Shown: positions 58,263 through 64,000 of the stretch, in pieces
Layout of the letters: every line of letters begins with the position of its first letter
Numbering within the stretch: the stretch's first letter is position 1
Assembly: GCA_037176705.1 (NCBI GenBank)
Contig: CM073886.1
Location: 124,464,001 to 124,528,000 of the forward strand
Direction of reading: 5' to 3'
Length of the DNA stretch: 64,000 nt
DNA from: Molossus alvarezi
Lineage: Eukaryota; Chordata; Mammalia; Chiroptera; Molossidae
Notes under the pieces: generated by a model
Told to the model about the DNA's origin: nothing
What the model saw: the letters and a program-made list of their open reading frames with translations, nothing else
Databases searched by the model: none
Position numbers and translations under genes: made by a program

Positions 58263-58699
58263 ACTTTTACCAATTTTTATTCTTACCAGCGATCTATAAG
58301 AGTTTCAGTTGCTCTATAAAATCAACACATGTTGCTTTTAGTCTCAGAATATAAAGAACCTAGTAGAAACTTACCTGATTAAACATCTCTATAAGTATTA
58401 ATCATTAATGAAACATAATTAAAGTGAAATGTGACATCCAATTACTCGTGTAAAAAATTTTAATAAATTATAATATTCACTTCTTAAATTTAGCCAGACA
58501 CATGTACACACGTATACACACACACATAAACACCTCAAATTTTAGCAATTGATCATTCAAGGGAAGTAGTAATGATTATCTATTATTATTTAATGTATCT
58601 GGTAGCACATTCAATAATAATAGCATTTGTGTTTTCATAAATCAAAAAGCTGTTATAGAAAAGTTTTAAAAATCCAATAGCTATTTTATTCAACTTGTT
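58263..58699. other. AT-rich unique DNA
   Basis: A short CA-rich tract lies near 58499-58528. Confidence 0.35.
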
Positions 58700-59490
58700 T
58701 CTCTGCTCTGTCGTATATGTGTGTTATTTCACCACAACACATCCCTAAAGAGATATTCAATAAAATACTTTCTAATTATCAAAGATATATTATACAAAAT
58801 CTCCACAGAGACTTTGAAGATAGACTATATTTTTTCTAAAGTTAACATTATTTGGTCATTGGTATTTTCATCTTTTGATACTTTTCTTTTTCACTGTTCT
58901 AAACACCATTCTCTTAGTCATTTTGACTATTTATTTGTATCATTTTTTTAGAGCTTACTCTAGGAATTACAAAAACATACTTTTTTCAGTCCATTTAAAA
59001 TGAATGTTTTATCACATAAATGGAACGTGGAAATGTTGCCATTATAAATTCCCTTTATGTTTTCTGCATATGGCTAACCATCATATCCAGTACCTCTGTA
59101 TACACTACAACTCTCATCTGAGAAGGTTATGCTTTATGATTTCACCCATCAAACACATGTTACAAAATTCAAAATTCAAGAGCTGAAGACCAATGTATTA
59201 TATTTATCTAGATTATATTATTATATTATTATATTTTTCCTTTGCGTTTCTCTTTATTACTGATGTTCCACTTTCCCTTCTGGGATTATTTCCCTTCTGT
59301 CTGAAGAACTTCCTGAGCAATTATTTTAAGCAGGGTGCTGCCAACTATGGTTCTGGCTTATTTTTCCATCTGAGAATGTCTTTGTTTCACCTTAAGTCCT
59401 GAAGGACATTTTCACCGATATAAAATTTAGTTGACAGGTCCTTTCTATCAGCCTGAAAAGATGCCGTGCCCCCTCCTTCTGGTATGGCGC
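58700..59490 (-). repeat. Old L1M segment
   Basis: Antisense: ctgaagaacttcctgagcaa, ttattttaagcagggtgctg, ctgagaatgtctttgtttca, ccttaagtcctgaaggacat, atataaaatttagttgacag. This is a familiar L1M stretch. Confidence 0.7.
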
Positions 59491-60539
59491 CAGCGCAGGG
59501 CCAACCCAGCTCCTGACAACTGGACTGAGCGGCCCTCCCAGCGCCTCCTCTTCATTCCTGCAGGAACATTCAAGTTCCATTAAAGGGGGACCCCCTGGAC
59601 TTCCAGCAGGATACTGCCACATCACCCTGTTGGGGGTGAAGCGCAGCAGGGCAAAAAAAGGAGAAGATCAACACACCAGGTTTGGCGACGCCTTGGAGTC
59701 ACAGCTCTACCGAAGGAGAGAAAGGTTCCTGATCCCCCAGTACTGGCTCCTGCAGGTTTCTCACTTGTACTTCATGGGGCTTCTTTTATGCTTTAATAAA
59801 ATCACATTGTACATGGTAGGCATGCTGTTTTCTGCTTGTTTGTTTACCATACATTGGGATATTTAAAATGTTATGTACAGAAAGGCCACTTATATTTCTA
59901 GAACGGAATTTTGCACCCTTTCCTGCTACATGGAGAGAATGTTTTCTTCAAGAAAGAATTAATAGCAATTAAAAGCAACAATGATAACTACTCCCTTGCC
60001 ACTACCATTCCCCCTAATATAATGGAGAAGAAGAAAGGAAAAATCTGAGACACCCTCCCCCCCGACTCCTCTGAGTGTTCGGAGTTTCTTTTTTAGTTTC
60101 TTGAGCCAGAACTAGAGGGTTTCTCCCACTCTCTCCCTGTCTTGCCAGTGCTCACCTCTGGGTTTGGAAGGTGCGGAGTTCTGGCCAGGACACACCAGGG
60201 GGGAAAACATATGGCAAACTCAGAGCTGGCTCAGTGGAACTCTGAATTCTGGTTCTTCCCCTACCTGCCTTCTTCTGGTTACTTCTCGGAGTTCTCAAAC
60301 CGCTGGGCATACATTCTGTCCAGGTTTTGTAACTGAGTTCATTATAAGATCAAGAGGTGTTTACTCCATTTTACCTAGTACCAAAGTCTGTAAATTATAT
60401 TTTAATTCCACGCACAGTATCTTTCTCTGTACAAGCTATCTTCTGTTTCTAACTTTCAAGAAGGTAAATCTATCTCCTCTTTTATATTTCTGAATCCAGT
60501 ATAAGTGTATATTTCCAATCACAATGTTTAAATATGTTC
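59491..60539. other. Unassigned DNA between two antisense L1 parts
   Basis: Includes a GC-richer stretch at 59490-59650. It may be the diverged middle of the same L1. A 109-codon frame at 60164-60493 has no domain. Confidence 0.35.
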
Positions 60540-60955
60540 TCTTTTACTTCTAATTTTTTCATGAATTAAAAATATATATCTTTAATATACCCAGACTATT
60601 TTATATTGAGTGTTTTCTTCTTTAATATCATAAAGTGATAAGTTGCAGTAATACATTTTCTAAAGTTGGAACATGCTTGCATTTTGGGGGATAAACTTCC
60701 TTTGTCCATAATAAATTAGGCATTCAATATATCACTGCTTGATGATTTTTAGCTGTTAAATTATTGTTTATCATTTCTATATATTTATGAGTAAGGTAGG
60801 CTATCATTTGCTCTTTGTACATGCCATTTTTATCCTGTTTTGGTTTCAGAATTATGATAGACTATACATGGGCTTGGAAAACAGACCATTTTTTGGTGTG
60901 GTTCTTTTCAGCATCCCAAACTATTTAAACATTGGGTGTGTTCTTACTGATCATT
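60540..60955 (-). repeat. Old L1 ORF2 fragment
   Basis: Antisense ORF2 RT region: gttggaacatgcttgcattt, tgggggataaacttcctttg, aggcattcaatatatcactg, tttatgagtaaggtaggcta, tatcctgttttggtttcaga. Confidence 0.65.
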
Positions 60956-61940
60956 TTTTTCTTTAACATAAAATAGAATGTCTAGCATATGTTATTAAGT
61001 ATTCAAGAAATACATGTTCATGGATAAAAGAATGGATGAGTGAATAAATAAACGAATAAATTTATTTTTAAATTTCTTTGGGAATTATATCCATTATATC
61101 CAAAATATAGCTATTTTACCAGTTAATATAGTCTGTCAAGTACAACAGCTATTATTAGATTCCAGAAAAATAAAAGGGATTTCTCAGCCTTCAAAGGGTT
61201 TCAAGATTTTGTTCAAGATCCTAAAAACATACCTCCCAAATAATTGTGTGCCCCTATTAAACAAGAATTAATCAACACCGTGGACACAATAACTAAAAAG
61301 AAATCCCAAATTACAAGCACATTTCTTGTAATAAATTATCTACAACTTTTGTTTCTTTTTAATAAATGTCATCTATCCTGACTTCTAACTTCTACTTTGC
61401 AAGAAGAACTGTGTTATTTTAGAAAATAAACTTTCCCTCAAACATGCTAATGTAAAAATCAGGAATACAGAATATCTTCTCTTGAGAAAATATAAAAGAA
61501 AAATAATTTTCTATAAAATATCATTTATATTATTCTAATTATCAGCAAGTATTAATGTGAATTAGTTTTTAAAAATTTTCTTTAGGCCTTTAAACTATAT
61601 TACCAAACAGAATATAAATATAAGATAGACATAAAAATAATTTGATAATAAGTCATTGATGTTTCTCATGTGACAACAATTTTATAGTGATGATTAAGGA
61701 AAAAATAGCATGTAAAATTATTATAAGCATTCCCCCAAATTCATGTTAAATCCAAACTAAAAACTTCTGGAAGCTTAATAACATCTTTGGTGTTTTTATA
61801 AAAGCCCACTTAATATTTTCTCCTGAATGTTTTTTCATGAAACATTTTTATTTCTTCCTAGAAATTAATAAATTTCTCAAACAGATGGGAAAATAGAGTA
61901 CTCTATTCATATCACTAAAAAGAGGCACAAATTATTATTA
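60956..61940. other. AT-rich unique DNA
   Basis: No gene or repeat recognised. Confidence 0.4.
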
Positions 61941-62174
61941 TTTTTAATCCTCACCTGAGGCTATTTTTCCATTGGTTTTCAGATAGCGCAGGAGGGAGGG
62001 AGGGAGGGAGAGAGAGAAAGAAACATCAAAGTGAGAGAGACACCAGTTGGTTGCCTCCTGCACCACAGCTGGGAATGGTACCGCAACCGAGGTACGTGCC
62101 CTTGACTGGAATCGAACCCATGACTCTTCGGTCTGCAGACTGATGCTCTAACCGCTGAGCCAAACTGGCCAGGG
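61941..62174 (-). repeat. VES SINE
   Basis: Antisense copy (taatcctcacctgaggctat, GGGA-rich body, accgcaaccgaggtacgtgc, head ending caaactggccaggg). The flanks (aggcacaaatta left, tggcacagatta right) are similar but offset, so the duplication is unclear. Confidence 0.92.
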
Positions 62175-64000
62175 TCATATTGGCACAGATTAAACTGAGT
62201 CAGTGACATAGAAGTTAACCTGAAACTCTAATGTCCTATAATACTACCAAAAGTACCAAACAGTGTGTGAATTCACAGTTCCCTCTCTAACCTCTGACCT
62301 TTCCTTCAAAAAAGGTCAAGAATCAATGTGTGTGATGAGACAAGGCGTACTTACTGCCTCGGTGTCGTTCTCACTGTAACCCTTTCAGAGCTACGTCTTT
62401 AAAAGAATGGTGTGTCATCAGCACTGCCGAGATAACGTGGAACAGATCCTCTGACAGCTGTTCACTGAGATGCTCAAGACAATCACACCGCTGTCCCGCT
62501 GCCAAGGCCCACAGTCCCGGGGGAATGAATACCAAAACTTTCAAAGCAGCGATCTAGAAATGTTCCTTCAGCAGCCTCCCTGGGGAAGCAGCAGGTAGGA
62601 GCAGTCTGGCCCAAGAATTCGCTTAGAATCTCCTGGCTCTCTGTGCTTCAGGAGAATGAATCATCTTTGCTGTCTCAGGCGAAGGTCCAGATTGTACTCT
62701 GTCCTTCCTATATTCCCTGAAATCAGTATTTCCTAGGAGGAAATGGGGAGGGTTAGAGATGCAACTCTGACAGCAACTCAAGTTTACAGATCATCTGTTT
62801 TAACCTTGCTCAGGCTTCATAGTTCTCATAGATGATGTCCCCTTCCCAGCCAAGAATCATTGGAGCATCTCAGCTTGTCAGTCCCGGATCACCCAACTGG
62901 TCCAGAAGGGTGCATCCGAGACCTTCTGCCCCCCCAACCCCCGCTTCTAATGGTATTTCTGAAGATAATTAGCTGAAAGTGTTATTCTGGAACTTGACAA
63001 AAATGTGTTTAATTTGAAATGTACAGCCAGAGACAACATGCTAGAGATGGTTCTGGCTCTAACGAGAATCCTATGACTGCCACACACTTGACTCTTGACT
63101 TACACAATGCCTTGTGATGATTGCTGTATTTTTATCTTAAATGGAATTTATGAAAAAGCCATTTTTAAAGAATCCAGTTATGATGTTAGTGAATAGTTAA
63201 CTAAATAAATGTCAATAATTGAAATGAACTATTTTGCATAGAAATCCCTTCAAGTAAATTCACACAAAGCGGAGGTATTGAATTTCTCTGTGATAACTCA
63301 AGGTCACTGTTATGCCCATAAATTTCTGGACTGTGTTCTAAAGCACTGATTCTGCATGGTCTATGGGAAGCTGAGGGATCATTTCGGATATGATATATGC
63401 GAGCATTTAAATCTTTAATTATTCTGCTTATTGTCTGATTGGTAAGTAGTCTACTTTTATTCCTCACTATTCTTAAAGCTCTCGCATGTAGATGGTCATC
63501 CACTTTCTGACTACTTACTTGTTTTTAATCTGCAAAGGGTTGGGATAAGACATGGTCAAATTTGTTAAGACTGTATGTGAAACAAGAATGAATAGGTTCT
63601 AAGGGAAAATCTGAGAAGGTATCAAAGGAACAAAATACGTGTGTTAAGTACTTAATATTTGGCAAATAAGTTAGCCAAATTTTTTGTTTATTCTTAGCAA
63701 ACCGGCAACTTTACCTACATAGATAAGAAAAGTTCCAGGAACTGTGACCTATTACTGAATTGGTTTATTCTACTGGTATTTGACTTTTTGTGTATATTTT
63801 TCTAATCTACCAATAATGTTTTTCTTTCCTAGAGTTAGATATTTTCCTTTCGTTTTTTATCATGGATTTCCAATAGTTCCAATAGTTCTGTAAGTTCAGT
63901 GACTATGTGAAAGGAACCCCCCACCCCAAACTAGGAGTTCCATCTCTAGAAAATAAAGCTTTGTTTTAAACATTCACTATGCTGACTGACTGTCTAAATG
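62175..64000. other. Unique DNA, no recognised gene
   Basis: No interspersed repeat is recognised. A 100-codon minus-strand frame (63201-63503) starts with GTG and has a weakly helix-turn-helix-like stretch. It is not called. Confidence 0.4.

Noticed and set aside
63201..63503. 100-codon minus-strand frame with a helix-turn-helix-like stretch (TISRIIKDLNARIYHI), considered as a Tc1/mariner-type transposase remnant
   Set aside because: It needs a GTG start, lacks any recognisable catalytic motif, and no terminal inverted repeats are seen nearby. Probably chance.
1..64000. CRISPR array, phage, operon or other prokaryotic system
   Set aside because: No spaced direct repeats, no dense ORFs and no ribosome-binding sites. 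The repeat content is purely mammalian.

Overview
The window looks like mammalian nuclear DNA, most probably from a yangochiropteran (vespertilionid-type) bat. The diagnostic signal is about 18 copies of one tRNA-derived SINE. Its head reads like gctcagcggttagagcg plus a ggttcggttcccgc B box, followed by a CT-rich body and a short A-rich tail; this matches the VES family of bats. Many copies are nearly intact and carry good target-site duplications (TSDs). They sit beside old pan-mammalian repeats (MIR, L2, MLT1/MaLR LTRs, L1M) and a few younger L1 3' ends. The assignment rests on recognition, not on a database search.

I find no convincing protein-coding gene, tRNA, rRNA, snRNA or CRISPR. The open frames are short, and most lie inside L1 ORF2 remnants, SINEs, L2 or GC-rich patches. 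The window reads as a gene desert or part of a long intron.

Layout. 1-4.7 kb: AT-rich unique DNA with four SINEs. 4.7-8.9 kb: a nested repeat complex, in which an MLT1A-type LTR is split by about 3 kb holding an L1 3' half, and its distal part received a SINE and an L1 at the same site. 9-14 kb: unique DNA, a tRNA-only SINE, an antisense old L1, a MIR and an L2. 15.4-16.7 kb: a GC-richer repeat-free block with long but unrecognised ORFs and a perfect CRE palindrome. 17-25 kb: microsatellites, SINEs, MIRs and an antisense L1M. 26.7-28.4 kb: old LINE-like DNA and an MLT1 LTR. 28.4-31.3 kb: repeat-poor DNA with enhancer-like motifs. 31.4-32.3 kb: a twin-primed (inverted) L1. 33-38.9 kb: SINEs and a long antisense L2. 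40.6-44.4 kb: a dense repeat cluster (SINE, L1, L1M, L2, a second inverted L1, SINE). 45-50 kb: MIR, SINEs, an antisense L2 and an unnamed old repeat. 50-64 kb: simple repeats, MIR, three LTR fragments, several old L1 pieces, one SINE and quiet flanking DNA.

No gene network or defence-like system is visible. The interest lies in transposition history: a short SINE form with a repeated 3' breakpoint, reuse of one L1-endonuclease site, two inverted L1s, and a few non-repeat blocks that could be regulatory. RepeatMasker family names below are from memory.
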